From contig NC_090261.1 of assembly GCF_037325665.1 (NCBI RefSeq), forward strand, positions 59,276,089-59,340,088: a stretch of 64,000 nt of DNA. Direction: 5' to 3'. The notes under the pieces were generated by a model. The model saw only the letters and a program-made list of their open reading frames with translations. It searched no databases and was not told the origin of the DNA. This document shows, piece after piece, positions 1 through 10,911 of this stretch. The translations under genes and the position numbers were made by a program. The DNA is from Littorina saxatilis (taxonomy: Eukaryota > Mollusca > Gastropoda > Littorinimorpha > Littorinidae). How positions within the stretch are numbered: position 1 is the stretch's first letter; each line of letters opens with the position of its first letter.

Positions 1-56
1 CCTTATGGAGGGGGGTCCTTACAGAGGGAGGGGGCGGGGCCACAAAGAAAGTCACC

Positions 57-352
57 TCAGATTTTCTTAAAAAAAGAAAACAGAGAAGTTTGAGTTGCTG
101 ACGACCGTTTCCTCAAGCAAACTGCTTCGATTTCATGTTTGACATTGTCGATGGTGTCCACCAGTTCTGGTGCATGTTTCAATGCAAAAAGAGTTAGTTT
201 CTGAGCAAGCATTTCTTTACAGCAGTCCCTGCAATGATGAAGGCCCTCCGAGAAAGAGAGTGAAAAATCGGCCACCGTTCTCAGCATCGCGTATCTGTGT
301 AACCTCTTTCATTGACAAGATACTCTTGTTTCCCTGCAGCCTTGACCAGTGA
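57..352 (-). pseudogene. C-terminal fragment of a pogo/Tigger-like transposase (decayed)
   Basis: The minus strand is open from 287 to 57 and ends in residues ATQTSLFSFFKKI, a tail like the short aromatic-basic C-terminus of pogo/Tigger-family transposases and their domesticated relatives. Just upstream (about 352-293) a second frame reads VKAAGKQEYLVNERGYTDT and then stops. It would run into the first frame only after a frameshift, and a further stop lies just before it. No DDE core is visible. This is best read as the decayed 3' end of a DNA transposon. The family call rests on the tail alone and is tentative; an unrelated zinc-finger-like protein remnant is possible. Confidence 0.35.
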
Positions 353-1526
353 GTCGGTTACCTAATCTGTGAACCCTTCAGTTGTGTTGCTTTGTCAAAA
401 GTTAGACACAGTCAACTAGTTTTGCTCTGAGTGAACAGTGCAGCTGGCCTCAATTAGCCGGTGACACCAAACAGTACATGGCTGGCGAGAGAGAGAGAGA
501 GGGGGGGGTAGCTGGCTAAACTCAGTGGGGTGTCCGGTGTCACTGAAGTCAGCAGGAAGAGCATTGGAGAGCAATAGAGAGGTGTACTCTTCCAAACAAT
601 TTCCAAGGATCAGTTGTCAGGGCTTAGGGTAGTCAGTGAGGGAGAGTGAGAGCGGTTTGTGTACAGTCCGACTGAAGAGTAAAAAGTCACTGCCACAAGA
701 TCGGCATGCAGTCAATAAAGCCAGACAAGAAGAATGATTATGACATGCGGCTCTATCTGCTGGTTTTTTTTTTATTCAAACTGGTTTTCAACGCTTATTC
801 TCACAAAGCATCTGCACACCTGCCTCTGCCTCTGTGCTGTGTTTGTGTGGCTGCTTTCGTATGTCAGTGCATGGTGAGTGCGTTCACTGCCTTATCACCA
901 CTTCCCCACCTTTTTCAGAATGTTTTCTTGGAGTTGGATAATTCTCCTTACTCCTCGCCCCCTCCTTACTCCTCGCCCCCTCCTAACTTCAGTTCATACT
1001 TTATTGCGTGCCGACTGACCAGTCGGTGTGGCGTCCGTGTAGAGAAGAAGGGAATAAGGTTACACAATGCGCTAGTGTGAGACGCCAAGTTTCGTGTTTC
1101 GAGTTGCTGTAGTAAATATAGAGTAAACTTTGTCTTTGGGACTGACTTTCTGTTGTGTGCTATCCGTCTTTCGACTTACGTAAGAGAAATCCCATTTCGA
1201 GCTCAGGGTACTTTGTACACATAGATAAAGAGGGATAATTCCGGACCAGAATTTCTTTGTGTGCTAAGCGAATTTTTGACTTAACCGTTTGTGAGTTAGC
1301 TGGCTTTGCCTGTAATAACAAAATATATTAAAAAAAAAGCATCAGCATGATGTGATACATTTACTCTGTATTGCCAATACTGTATTGTTCTGTTTGGTTT
1401 CACATTTGTATTGCAATCCAATGAAAGGGATTATTGATCATGGCCATTCAAGCAAAATGTATAACATAAGAAAAAAAATCAGAAGAAAAATAAGATTTTG
1501 TTTAAAAAATGAACAAATGAAGAAGA
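353..1526. other. Intergenic stretch, no gene recognised
   Basis: No supportable exon was found. The stretch holds a GA-rich tract near 490-510, a short tandem duplication of a TCC/CCC-rich 21-bp unit near 945-985, and AT-rich sequence after 1310. The 124-codon plus-strand reading at 706-1080 has low-complexity, cysteine-rich content with no recognisable domain and is not called. Confidence 0.6.
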
Positions 1527-2375
1527 AACAAGTCGGGTAAGGCGAAATTACTACATTTAGTCAAGCTGTGGAACTCACAGAATGAAACTGAACGCACTGC
1601 ATTTTTTTCACAATGACCGTAGTCCGCCGCTTGTGCAAAACGGAGTGAAACTGACGAGCCTGTTCAGCGCGGTAGTGGTTTCGCTGTGCTGCATAGCACG
1701 CTTTTCTGTACCTCTCTTCGCTTTAACTTTCTGAGCGTGTATTTAATCCAAACATATCATATCTATATGTTTTTGGAATCAGGAACCGACAAGAAATAAG
1801 ATGAAATTGTTTTTAAATCGATTTCGGAAATTTAATTTTGATCATAATTTTTAATTTTCAGAGCTTGTTTTTAATCCAAATATAACATATTTATATGTTT
1901 TTCGAATCAGAAAATGATGAAGAATAAGATAAACGTAAATTTGGATCGTTTTATGTAAAAAAAAAAAAAATTATTACAATTTTCAATGACCAAAGTCATA
2001 CATTAATTTTTAAGCCACGAAGCTGAAATGCAATACCGAAGTCCGGCCTTCGTCGAAGATTGCTTTACAAAAATTTCAATCAATTTGATTGAAAAATGAG
2101 GGTGTGATAGTGCCGCCTCAACTTTTACAAAAAGCCGGATATGCCCACGTCATCAAAGGTATTTATCGAAAAAATGAAAAAAAACGTCCGGGGATATCAT
2201 ACCCAGGAACTCTCATGTCAAATTTCATAAAGATCGGTCCAGTGGTTTGGTCTGAATCGCTCTACACACACACACGCACAGACAGACAGACACACACATA
2301 CACCACGACCCTTGTCTCGATTCCTCCTCTATGTTAAAACATTAACGGTAGTCAAAACTTGACTAAATGTAAAAA
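1527..2375 (+). repeat. Hairpin-ended interspersed repeat, TTTAGTCAAG family (copy 1)
   Basis: This copy starts with AACAAG followed by a small stem-loop (TCGGGTAAGGCGA) and ACATTTAGTCAAGC. It ends with a palindrome, AGTCAAAACTTGACT, then AAATGTAAAAA. A near-complete copy in the opposite orientation lies at 49554-50397 and an interrupted copy at 29925-30549. The 3' part reads like a conserved non-coding phrase (AGATCGGTCCAGTGGTTTGG) followed by a CA/CAGA microsatellite. There is no coding capacity. The architecture resembles non-autonomous rolling-circle (Helentron-like) elements, but that is inference. Confidence 0.65.
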
Positions 2376-2641
2376 TATGAGAGTTAGCCAATTTAAGATT
2401 CATAAAGCAAAACATGGCTTTCATCAATTACTCAAAACTTAAAGAAACCATTGAAAGAAAATAACAAACATGCTAAAAAATCAAATAGATAAACAGCCTT
2501 AACAAGGTTAACAGAAAGATGTTCCTCAATACAAAAATATGACAGTCTAGCCAGAGAAAATATTCTTTGAAGAAACAGGAGGACAGAAGAAAACTACCTA
2601 AATATGCGGACAAAGACACTGCACAGCAACCAGCCATTTAA

Positions 2642-4624
2642 TCAGATCTCCATCAAGTGAGTAAACGGACCGTTTGTCTGACAGCTAAAGACCTGCCTGT
2701 TGCCATAAGTCCCGTACCTCACAATCGTCCCTGCCGACAGACACTTATCATTCCTTTCATAAGTTTTCTGAAAAATGGAGACAAATTCAGAGTACAGTCG
2801 CATCCCTTCATCTTTTGCAATGTTCTTGTGGTACTGCATGACCTTGCCCTTGGGTGTGCCGCCTAACGTTGCTTGCGGTATGATCATGACGTCGCCAGGT
2901 AGGTCAATGACTGAAGTAAGCTTTCCACTGTCACCCTCACTCAGCCGTATGCCCTGGATCATTTTGGCTGCAACAAGAAAAATGTATCAACATGAAATAA
3001 AGGGTTCCTCCTCTGGATTGATGAACCTTTGTTTTCCAGCTAAACTGACTTCCTGCTGCTATGTATATTTCACACAAAACAACAATGTTCAGACTGCAAA
3101 AGAAACAATCTAATCCGTTGACTGTTGGCCTGGTATATTAACCTTCACCGTATCACGCTTTGGACTGCACAGTCCGGATGATGTGGGTCGTGTACGACCC
3201 ATACTTTCTAAAGAAGGATTCAACGTAAAAAGCATGGGTCGTACATGACCCACGCCATTCGAATAGGGAAACACGTTTTGCCGCCTCTTTGCAGAGTATG
3301 GGTCGTACGCGACCCACGCCATCCGAATAAGGATAAACAACGTAAAATCCCTTACGTAATTCCATATGGGTCGTCCACGACCCACATCATCCTGACTGTT
3401 TTGTTCAAATTATGTCTTTGTTTATTTGTTTGTTTACAAAGATAATCTTTCTAAAGTTGGGCAAAGGGAAGGTCGTATGGTGATTGGAGATTACATGAAG
3501 TCTCAATTAAAAACTCCAAATAGTTTCTGAGATAAAGACGATTTTGTGATGCTCTGGGTCATTTACGACCCACGAAGCACGGTGAAGGTTAATAGGTGAT
3601 TTAAGTGCAACAAAAAAGAGTTTAATATTCACTGTGGTAAAAAGAAAAGAAAGAACAAATGAAATGCATTTCAGAATTAATTTTGTTATACACATGTATG
3701 TCAGAACATAATCATACTCATATAACTGTCTGTCTGGTAAATAAACAGATCATTTCATCAAATATTACACACACAATCAAGATACTGCTATATGAATTGA
3801 ACAATTTTACATTTCGCACATGGTAAAACACTAAGCCTTTACATATACTTTTTGAAGATCACTCACCCAACTTTTCAACATGAGCTTTTGTTGCACCTCT
3901 TAAAAAGCATAAATAGATGATTATACCTCTTTGGATCTGAAAAAGAATAAAAGACAAAGAAATTAAAATAATAATATTGGCAAATTCATTTGGTCTTCAA
4001 TCAATCAATATGAGGCGTATATCGCGAGTATTCCGTGGGTACAGTTCTAAGCGCAGGGATTTTTATTTATTTTTATGCAATTTAAATCGCGCACATATTC
4101 AAGGCGCAGGGATTTATTTATGCCGTGTGAGATGGAATTTTTTTACACAATACATCACGCATTCACATTGGCCAGCAGATCGCAGCCTTTTCGGCGCATA
4201 TCCTACTTTTCACGGCCTACTATTCCAAGTCACACGGGTATTTTGGTGGACATTTTTATCTATGCCTATACAATTTTGCCAGGAAAGACCCTTTTGTCAA
4301 TCGTGGGATCTTTAACGTGCACACCCCAATGTAGTGTACACGAAGGGACCTCGGTTTTTCGTCTCATCCGAAAGACTAGCACTTGAACCCACCACCTAGG
4401 TTAGGAAAAGGGGGGAGAAAATTGCTAACGCCCTGACCCAGGGTCGAACTCGCAAACTCTCGCTTCCGAGCGCAAGTGCGTTACCACTCGGCCACTCAGT
4501 CTTGCGGGGGGTATTGACAAAGGCATTGACAAAAGCAAACATTCTTGCATCACTACATCACATGCAACTTTAAAGAGATTGCAATCTGCTTGGGAAGCAA
4601 TGTATCTTCTTCCTAAATCCTCTG

Positions 4625-4662
<38 letters not shown>

Positions 4663-4957
4663 AGTGAATGAGTGTGTGTGTGAATGAGTGAGTGATACGA
4701 GTGTGTGAGTGTGTATTTCTAAATGTACACAAAACATATTGCACAACTCTGACCTCCACAAACTGTGGCTGGTCCTCTGGAGTAGAGGGCTGAACCATCA
4801 ACTGGGCGCTCATGCACTGCTGTACCACTGCACGTACGCAGGGCGCGGCGGCTGATGACGCTCCTGCCGTTGCTGGCTGTTCCAGTATCATCACCTTGGC
4901 TGCTGAAGCCCCCAGAACATCCCCTCCTGGATCCCCGGTCTGCACGGTCGCTTCCAT
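2642..4957 (-). CDS. DTD2: D-aminoacyl-tRNA deacylase 2 / animal tRNA deacylase (DTD2, ATD)
   Basis: Three coding exons on the minus strand, 4957-4754, 3936-3867 and 2967-2642, splice with GT-AG junctions and give a 199-residue protein. Exon 1 (68 codons) is family-variable and ends near QFVE. Exon 2 encodes IQRGIIIYLCFLRGATKAH, and exon 3 encodes the core with LPGDVMIIPQATLGG and the C-terminal TNGPFTHLMEI. The PQATLGG and NGPFTHL motifs mark the DTD-fold paralogue called DTD2 or ATD, which in animals clears alanine mischarged on certain threonine tRNAs. Human DTD2 is 168 residues; the extra length here is in exon 1. I chose ATG 4957 as the only in-frame ATG giving a short leader. Intron 2 carries a piggyBac-type MITE, and intron 1 a SINE and a TG microsatellite. 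The gene is head-to-head with COA4. Confidence 0.9.
3138..3592. mobile_element. piggyBac-type MITE with internal palindromes (intact copy)
   Basis: TTAA flanks both ends (3138-3141 and 3589-3592), with inverted termini CCTTCACCGT. TTAA targets and CC-starting termini are typical of piggyBac elements. The 447-bp interior has no transposase. It does have five palindromic blocks of the form GGGTCGTnnnnGACCC, separated by short spacers such as GCCATTCGAATAGG. It sits in DTD2 intron 2. A second copy in inverted orientation, split by the DIRS element, lies at 43006-49553. Confidence 0.8.
3999..4503 (-). repeat. tRNA-derived SINE, family 1 (head a)
   Basis: Read on the minus strand, it starts with a tRNA-Ser/Leu-like head (GGCCGAGTGGTAACGCACTT and B box GCGAGTTCGACCC). 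A conserved body follows (TGCACGTTAAAGATCCCACG, TCTTTCCTGGCAAAATTGTA), and it ends in an ATTG repeat tail. Full relatives are at 33191-33692 and 38333-38755; the same body with a different head occurs at 53711-54112 and 60308-60722. It lies in DTD2 intron 1. Confidence 0.85.
4628..4706. repeat. (TG)n microsatellite with interruptions
   Basis: About 30 bp of pure TG repeats is followed by GAATGAGTG-type variants, in DTD2 intron 1 just downstream of exon 1. Confidence 0.9.
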
Positions 4958-5011
4958 GCTGGTTAAGGGGTAAATTGTTAGGGTTGTGTGCATAGTAAAA
5001 CATGTCCCTAA

Positions 5012-5793
5012 GGCCAACAACAAAAAATAGTCTGTTTACGGTAACATAGGCCAAAAAAATAGGGTCGGTAGGTCGGGATTTTTTTATTTTTTCTCCAAAC
5101 AAGAAGAGCAAACGCTCGATCGAGTCACTTTCGCAGTTCTGAATATTATATGAGGCATCAGATGGACAGGAAGAAATTGCTATTCACAACACAATGAGTC
5201 ACGTTCACATAAAATTTGAGCCCGGTCACTTTTATAGTTTCCGAGAAAAGCCCAACGTTAAGTTGTGTGTTGCCGAACAGAAAAGGCTAGTTATCTCCCT
5301 TGTTTTTCTGATAACGTTCGTAAAAGGCTACAGATGTAAATACTTTGATGTAAAGAATAATCCTACAAAGTTTCAATCACATCCGATGAACTTTGTCAAA
5401 GATATAAAATGTCTAATTTTTCCTTTGACGCTGACCTGTGACCTTGAAAAAGGTCAAAGGTCAACGAAACCATCGTTAAAGTGTAGAGGTCATTGGAGGT
5501 CACGACTAAACAAAATATGAGCCCGATCGCTTTGATAGTTTCCGAGAAAAGTCCAACGTTAAGGTGGTGTCTACGGACGGCCGGCCGGACGGCCGGCCGG
5601 ACAGACTAACACTGACCGATTACATAGAGTCACTTTTTCTCAAGTGACTCAAAAACCCTATTTTTACGTTATTTTGCAAAAAAACCAAAAGATTTTTTTT
5701 TCTTTTCCCAAATGCCAAAAAAAAGTCTGGGGTCGCGCGAAAAAAATAGGGTTGGTCGGGATACCGTAAACAGACTATTTTTTGTGTGTGGCC
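5012..5793. mobile_element. PIF/Harbinger-type MITE, host of a nested repeat
   Basis: Inverted termini GGCC...CAAAAAATAGTCTGTTTACG match over about 30 bp and are flanked by a 3-bp TAA duplication (5009-5011 and 5794-5796), the target-site type of PIF/Harbinger elements. There is no transposase inside. The interior is interrupted at 5098-5655 by an AACAAG hairpin-ended repeat, so the original element was only about 220 bp. Confidence 0.7.
5098..5655 (+). repeat. Hairpin-ended interspersed repeat, GAGTCAC family (copy 1)
   Basis: It begins AACAAG plus the stem-loop GAGCAAACGCTC and then CGAGTCACTTT. It ends with a hairpin whose arms are GAGTCACTT and AAGTGACTC, followed by AAAAA. The copy at 15656-16189 is almost identical: I saw one substitution and a 24-bp GGCCGGCC-rich expansion present only here. 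The interior includes TGACCTTGA/AAGGTCA-like motifs. There is no convincing coding capacity; the 108-codon reading is identical in both copies because the repeats are. It is nested in a Harbinger-type MITE. Confidence 0.75.
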
Positions 5794-5796
5794 TAA

Positions 5797-6552
5797 TTGC
5801 TTTTGATTTGCTTGTGTCTTCCTGGCAAGCAGCTGGACATTCGTCAAGACAACTTTTGTCCTATATTTATTGTTTGTTTGTGCACTTAAAAGACCGTTGG
5901 GTCGATTCATCTGTGAACGTAGCGTTTTGTTTTGTCGAATTTAACATTCCAACAGCTTGTCTTTCTTGGGTTTTTTATTCTGATATTTGAACGTTGGCAG
6001 TCAATTTGGTTTTGGATTTATGTCCCTAATTGGCCACTGCTCGAGATGTTAAATCTTAATGTCCTCATACATTTCATTGTCTGTCTGATACCTTACCGAA
6101 TAGGCCTTCTTTTGAGAGATATCTGAGACAGGATGATAGCAATGTTTGAACGTTGCCAGAACAGTTTCAGATTCTACAGCAGCAGAAGTGCAGATGCTTT
6201 AGATACCAAGGCTAATTAAAAGATTCAACACAATCATTCAAGTGAAATAAATACAACTCATTGATTGATGGATCTGTATCTACATTGCAATTAGAATAAT
6301 TCTTCATGAATGTGAACGTCTTCTGATTTCTTATTTACAAATGTGTAGACTGTCATGGTGTTTTATTCTCTGTCTTCAGTTCATATATAGCTGAGAGTGA
6401 GAGTATTAGAGGCCAGCGTAACAGCTTTATAGCTCTGTCAACAGCCAAAAAGTGCATGGTGTGTGAACTATTTTTTGCTTTCTAAATCATTGTTGGCAAA
6501 TGTAGGGTTTCGCAGTTGTAAAAAGTCCATCAGAAGATTTAGTTTTCTCGCT
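5797..6552. other. Gene-free spacer between DTD2 and the LINE
   Basis: AT-rich unique-looking sequence. I see no exon, tRNA or clear repeat structure. Confidence 0.5.
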
Positions 6553-8150
6553 GTCAAGGCCTCTGGTCCCGACAACATCCCCAACATCGTCCTTAAGACC
6601 CTAGCCCACCACATAGCACCATCCCTGTCCGTCATCTACCAGCTCTCATTAGATTCTGGGCGTCTCCCACAAGATTGGCTCAGTGCCAACGTCGCGTGCG
6701 CGTTCAAGAAAGGCGACCGTCACTGCCCAGCCAACTACCGCCCCATTTCACTCACGTCTGTCCCCTGTAAGATGCTGGAGCACATCATTAGCCGCCACAT
6801 CCTATCCCACCTTGAAACCAACAACATTCTGACAAATCTAAATCATGGCTTCCGATCCGGCTATTCCACAGAGACCCAGCTCCTGACAACAACAGAAGAC
6901 CTGCTATCCTCATACGACCGGGGGCGCCAAGTCGACATGGCCATCTTGGATTTTTCCAAAGCCTTCGATACGGTACCCCATGATCGTCTCCTCCACAAAC
7001 TCAACAGCTACGGAATCTCCGGCTCCATACTCGCCTGGCTCCAGACCTTCCTCACCCAACGTACCATGCAGGTAGTTGTGGAAGGCACGACCTCCCCCCC
7101 AACCACTGTCGACTCTGGAGTCCCGCAAGGCCCCGTGTTAGGGCCTCTTCTCTTCCTTTGCCACATCAACGACCTCCCGGATGCAGTCAAGTCCCAAGTG
7201 CGCCTCTTCGCAGATGACTGCCTCCTCTATAGGGAGATCGTTGACTTCAGCGACCACATCGCCCTCCAGGAAGACCTGAAGAGCCTTGAATCCTGGGCAG
7301 AGAGATGGGGCATGCGCTTCAACGCTACAAAATGCTACGTCATGACTCTAGCACGGAAAACCCCTTCCTCCTACCTCTATTCCCTAGACAGCACCATCCT
7401 CAAGATTGTACCCACGAACCCCTACCTTGGCATTCAGTTCTCGAACGACCTGAAGTGGTCCACCCACATCAACTACATCACTAAGAAAGCTAACAGCACC
7501 CTCGGATTCCTCCGCCGCAACCTGCGCCACTGCCCATCAAACTGCAGGCACAACGCCTACCTTGCCCTCATCCGCCCTCTTCTTGAGTATGGTGCCACCA
7601 TCTGGGACCCATACCTTAAGCAGGACGTCGAGAGATTGGAGCGCATACAGCGGAACGCATCCCGCTTCATCTCTGGTGACTACAGAACCACGACTCCTGG
7701 CTTCGTCACTGGGCTCCTACACAAGCTCCAACTACCAACCCTCCAGGAACGTCGCAACACCTGCGTCTAACCTCCTTCTACAAAGTGGCTGGGGGGCTGG
7801 TGCCGGCAATCCCGCCTGACAAGTTCCTGACCCCTCAAAAACCAGGACGCCTCATTCGTCCACGTCAATCTTCCAGAGACTTTAGCACCTCGAATCCAGT
7901 AGACAACTACATCAGGAACAATAGCAGATGCTTCACTGTGCCACGCTGTAACACTGAGCAATACAGACATTCGTTTTTTCCAAAGACTGTAGTGGCCTGG
8001 AACCAATTAGATGAAGAAACTGTAACCTCGGCATCGACCGAGAGCTTCAAGTCGGCGCTGGCAGTAGCCAGACGACGATAAAGAACTAGCTGCGCACCCC
8101 CCACTCCGCTGCAACAATGCCAGACATCTGGATGACTTGTTCTACAAGTG
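6553..8150 (+). mobile_element. 5'-truncated CR1/Jockey-like LINE, reverse transcriptase domain
   Basis: Translation enters directly at KASGPDNIPN, the start of the RT domain in Jockey/CR1-group LINEs, so the endonuclease and 5' end are missing. RT blocks follow in order: ANYRPISLTS, LDFSKAFDTVPHDRL, SGVPQGPVLGPLLF, the catalytic RLFADDCLLYR near 7207-7237, then NPYLGI and LIRPLLEYG. The frame is lost near 7765 by a single frameshift. The next frame carries the usual C-terminal block (SFFPKTVVAWNQL) to a stop at 8081. A short 3' UTR follows. It is an inactive copy in the DTD2-COA4 intergenic interval. Confidence 0.88.
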
Positions 8151-8747
8151 CAGCGTAACAGACAGATACAGAAGGCCCAAGCTGGGGTGCTTTCCGTTTA
8201 CTTGCTCCATGCCGATCTTAGTTCCCGTATCTTACAATATATATTCCAACGACACAGGGGGGGAGAGAAAAAACATGGGTATTATGCTAGATATCTATCA
8301 AGTAGCATTACTGAGCATGAAATTCAGACAGCTTGTGTTTGTCTTCGACATTTATCATTTCTGTTCAGCCCTGGTGAAAGGGGACCGACTAATGTTTACT
8401 TTTGGAAAACCAACGCCGTCCCCATTATTTCCAATGGTTAAGGAGTAGAAAAGAGCCAGACAGTGCAATACCAATACCTTACCTATTGGCTGGAAAGTGT
8501 CACTATTTCAATGCACCAGTTCAATCCTTTTTGTCAGATCTGTTTACTCAAAATCGTGCCCTGAATCAATGTTTCTTCTGATGAAACAGCGTCTGCAAGT
8601 AAATGGGAGGTAACTCCAAAGAATTGTTTTTGTCCTTTTGGGACTTTGTTCGCCAAAGAGTGTGATGTTCTGTCTTACAAAAGACAAGGTTGCAAACTCA
8701 CATGTCTCCAAGTTGTGTTGCACTGACAGAGGGTATATGGCAGTGGA
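8151..8747. other. COA4 upstream region, probable promoter and 5' UTR
   Basis: No repeat is recognised here. A short upstream reading frame starts at ATG 8737 and stops at 8763, overlapping the COA4 start codon in another frame, which could lower COA4 translation if transcripts begin upstream. No TATA box is seen close to the start. Confidence 0.4.
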
Positions 8748-9939
8748 ATGGCTGCTGGAATGAAGCATGACAGATCACGCAAACCGCAGTATGAAGAAGA
8801 GGAAGACCCAGTGGAAAACATGATCAAGAAAACGGGATGTATTCAGCTTCACTATGCAGTGCAGGTGGGTCATAATGATAATGTACAGCAGGTGTCAGTT
8901 CTTCCAACTTTTTCTTTGGAGAAAGAATTGAGTGTAAAAATGTATGGGTTACGATTTTTTTTTTAAAGCTTGTTAACGTGGATATTACAGTTTTAGGTTT
9001 CAGCTGTTTGTTGTCAAGCTGTTTATGTTCTTTGGTTCTACACCTGACTTATAGTTATACTGACCTTATGACTATGAGCAGTCATAGTCATACTGCCGTT
9101 CAACTTGCTGTGTAGAATACTGACTGTCTTGTGTATGGACACTAAGATCCATCATCTAACACTGCACTTTCCAAACTCGGTGACTGTTCAACTTAGAGAC
9201 ACCAACCTCCAGAAGATCTGTTAAATTATTTGTGAATTTTTGTGTGATTGTCATTGTGGTTAGAGAAACATGAAAATACCCAGCATGCTCCTTCCAAAAG
9301 CGGCGTATGGCTGCCTATAAATGGAGAGGTAAAAACTGTCATACACGTAAAAGTCTGGACACTCGTGCAAAAACACGAGTGTATGTGGGAGTTTCAACCC
9401 ACGAACGCAGAAGAAGAAGTTTGTCTATTTTCATAGTGCAAAGTTATCTCCTTATTCACAAAAAGCTCTTGATGTTAATGATTTTACAGTATTCTCCATT
9501 CTCATCTCCATACTATTGAGGTCTAACGAATGACGTCTCACAACGTGCGTGGTCGTCCTTGGCGGTCAAGAAAGCCGCCGCGATCATTGCGCAGACGACA
9601 CTTCTAAACCGCCAATATTTTTTGTGCGCATCACGTGCTCCACATAAATCGTCCGGAAACGAAGCAATTGGGAAACCTGGATAGGGGCTGGCTGTTTTCT
9701 TTTCTTCTCTTCTCTTGAAGAGTTAGTTGTTTTTGAAAGATTTTACCAACAACTCAAAAACGATCACTGTAATGTAAAAGTAATCAATTTGTTTATGTGT
9801 AATCTTAATGTGTGTTCCTATTCCGTGATTTCAGGATTGCATGGGAGAGCACCAGGACTGGCGCAAGTGTCAACCACAGGTGACGGAGTTCAGGAAATGC
9901 ATGACAGAAAACTTAAAGAAGATGAAACCAAACAGCTGA
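8748..9939 (+). CDS. COA4: Cytochrome c oxidase assembly factor 4 (COA4/CHCHD8)
   Basis: Two exons, 8748-8864 and 9835-9939, join in phase 0 with GT-AG sites into a 73-residue protein. The N-terminus is basic then acidic (YEEEEDPVENMIKKTG), matching the EEEDPLD region of human COA4. A twin CX9C motif follows: C-IQLHYAVQD-C in the first helix and C-QPQVTEFRK-C in the second, with GEHQDWRKC between. Proteins of this class are imported into the mitochondrial intermembrane space by Mia40 oxidative folding, and COA4 supports complex IV assembly. Human COA4 is 87 residues; the shorter C-terminus here ends MKPNS. The intron contains a truncated SINE and a dispersed 170-bp repeat. A polyadenylation signal is at 10142. 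Confidence 0.92.
9259..9425 (+). repeat. 5'-truncated SINE, family 3 (3' half only)
   Basis: It matches the 3' half of the family seen at 30150-30514 (opposite strand) and 53226-54150: AAATACCCAGCATGC, then GGGAGTTTCAACCCACGAACG, ending in a GAAGAAGAAG tail. No tRNA head is present. It lies in the COA4 intron. Confidence 0.75.
9515..9684 (+). repeat. Dispersed 170-bp repeat of unknown class (copy 1)
   Basis: It begins TTGAGGTCTAACGAATGACG and ends GGGAAACCTGGAT. A copy about 93 percent identical by eye lies at 40748-40914 in a STYX intron. It has no clear inverted termini, poly-A or tRNA head, and is GC-richer than its surroundings (GCCGCCGCGATCATTGCGCA). Function and class are unknown. Confidence 0.7.
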
Positions 9940-10141
9940 TGATGTGATGCAGGAAAACTACTGTTGGTTCATGTCATGATTTTTTTCTTTTGATACTGAG
10001 GGTGTTATACCTGTCATGGCCGAGTTGTCTCGTGTGAATGTGCACATATGGGCAGATCTTGATGAATTGAATTTACATCATTGTAGACATCAGAGAAAAT
10101 GCATTTAAATTGATTGTTCTGTGAGCCAGCGTTGTCTGTAA

Positions 10142-10147
10142 AATAAA
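10142..10147 (+). terminator. Polyadenylation signal AATAAA for COA4
   Basis: An exact AATAAA lies about 200 bp after the COA4 stop codon, a normal 3' UTR length. No other gene on this strand is near. Confidence 0.6.
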
Positions 10148-10349
10148 CTTCAATTCTTACTATAAGATCTATTTTCTGTGGTATTTTTTTTTCCTGTTCA
10201 TCCAAACAGATGACAGCAAGAGCTTTCTTTAAAATGTATAAATGTTACATGTACATCAAAACATGACAGTATGCCATCTACACAGATGTGTGTGTGTGTG
10301 CGAGCGAGCTTCAGGCTGCCTTTTTTCCATTACTAACTACGGTGGTACA

Positions 10350-10530
10350 TCTTTAGACAATAAGGCACGATCAAAAGATCGTTACAGTTTAGACAATAAG
10401 GCACGATCAAAAGATCGTTACACTAGGCCATCTCAAAGTTAGGAAAATTAATAGTACTGATCAAAAGATCAGATGTAGGCCTCGCGGCCTTAGACATCTG
10501 CAATTTATCTTATCTTATCTTATCTTATCT
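10350..10530 (+). repeat. Short tandem duplication, hairpin and (TTATC)n tail
   Basis: A 35-bp unit (TTTAGACAATAAGGCACGAT plus CAAAAGATCGTTACA) occurs twice in tandem. After it come GATCAAAAGATC, a hairpin AGATGTAGGCC/GGCCTTAGACATCT and a run of TTATC repeats. A hairpin followed by a short tandem tail looks like the 3' end of a LINE or SINE, but no body is recognisable. Confidence 0.5.
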
Positions 10531-10911
10531 TTTTTAAGACTTCCAAAAATGTGAAAGTTTCGGTATTAACAGAGAGGGAGTCTAAAAGCAGGTTAATTAT
10601 TTACTGACAGTGTCACTATGAAGAGAAAGTTTGGTAAAATCAGGTCTTAATGTAGAGGGAAACTTAAAATGGAGAGTCTTAAATTAGATGTTTCACTGTA
10701 ACTGTTCACAAAAATGTGTATTTCCATTGTGGATAAGTAGACCCATTTGATTGACTCCCCTTCATCTTGAACTATGTATGTGGATGCAATAACTTTATAA
10801 TTCACATGCATGATCTTGTGAAATAATTAACGAGAACATGTGAACTTTTTATGGAAGTTTGTTTGTATGTTGTCTTTTGGAAGAAAGAGAAAAAAAGGTC
10901 AGTTTGTAGTA
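10531..10911. other. AT-rich intergenic, decayed repeat pieces
   Basis: Pieces resembling TCAGGTCTTAA / TTTAAGACC motifs of the neighbouring MITE family occur near 10640-10680 in degraded form. No gene is seen. Confidence 0.4.

Noticed and set aside
706-1080. 124-codon plus-strand ORF
   Set aside because: Low-complexity and cysteine-rich with no domain, no splice context and a tandem TCC/CCC repeat inside.
4613-5023. 136-codon minus-strand ORF as a complete protein
   Set aside because: Its first part is DTD2 exon 1; beyond the donor at 4753 it reads into the intron and a TG microsatellite.
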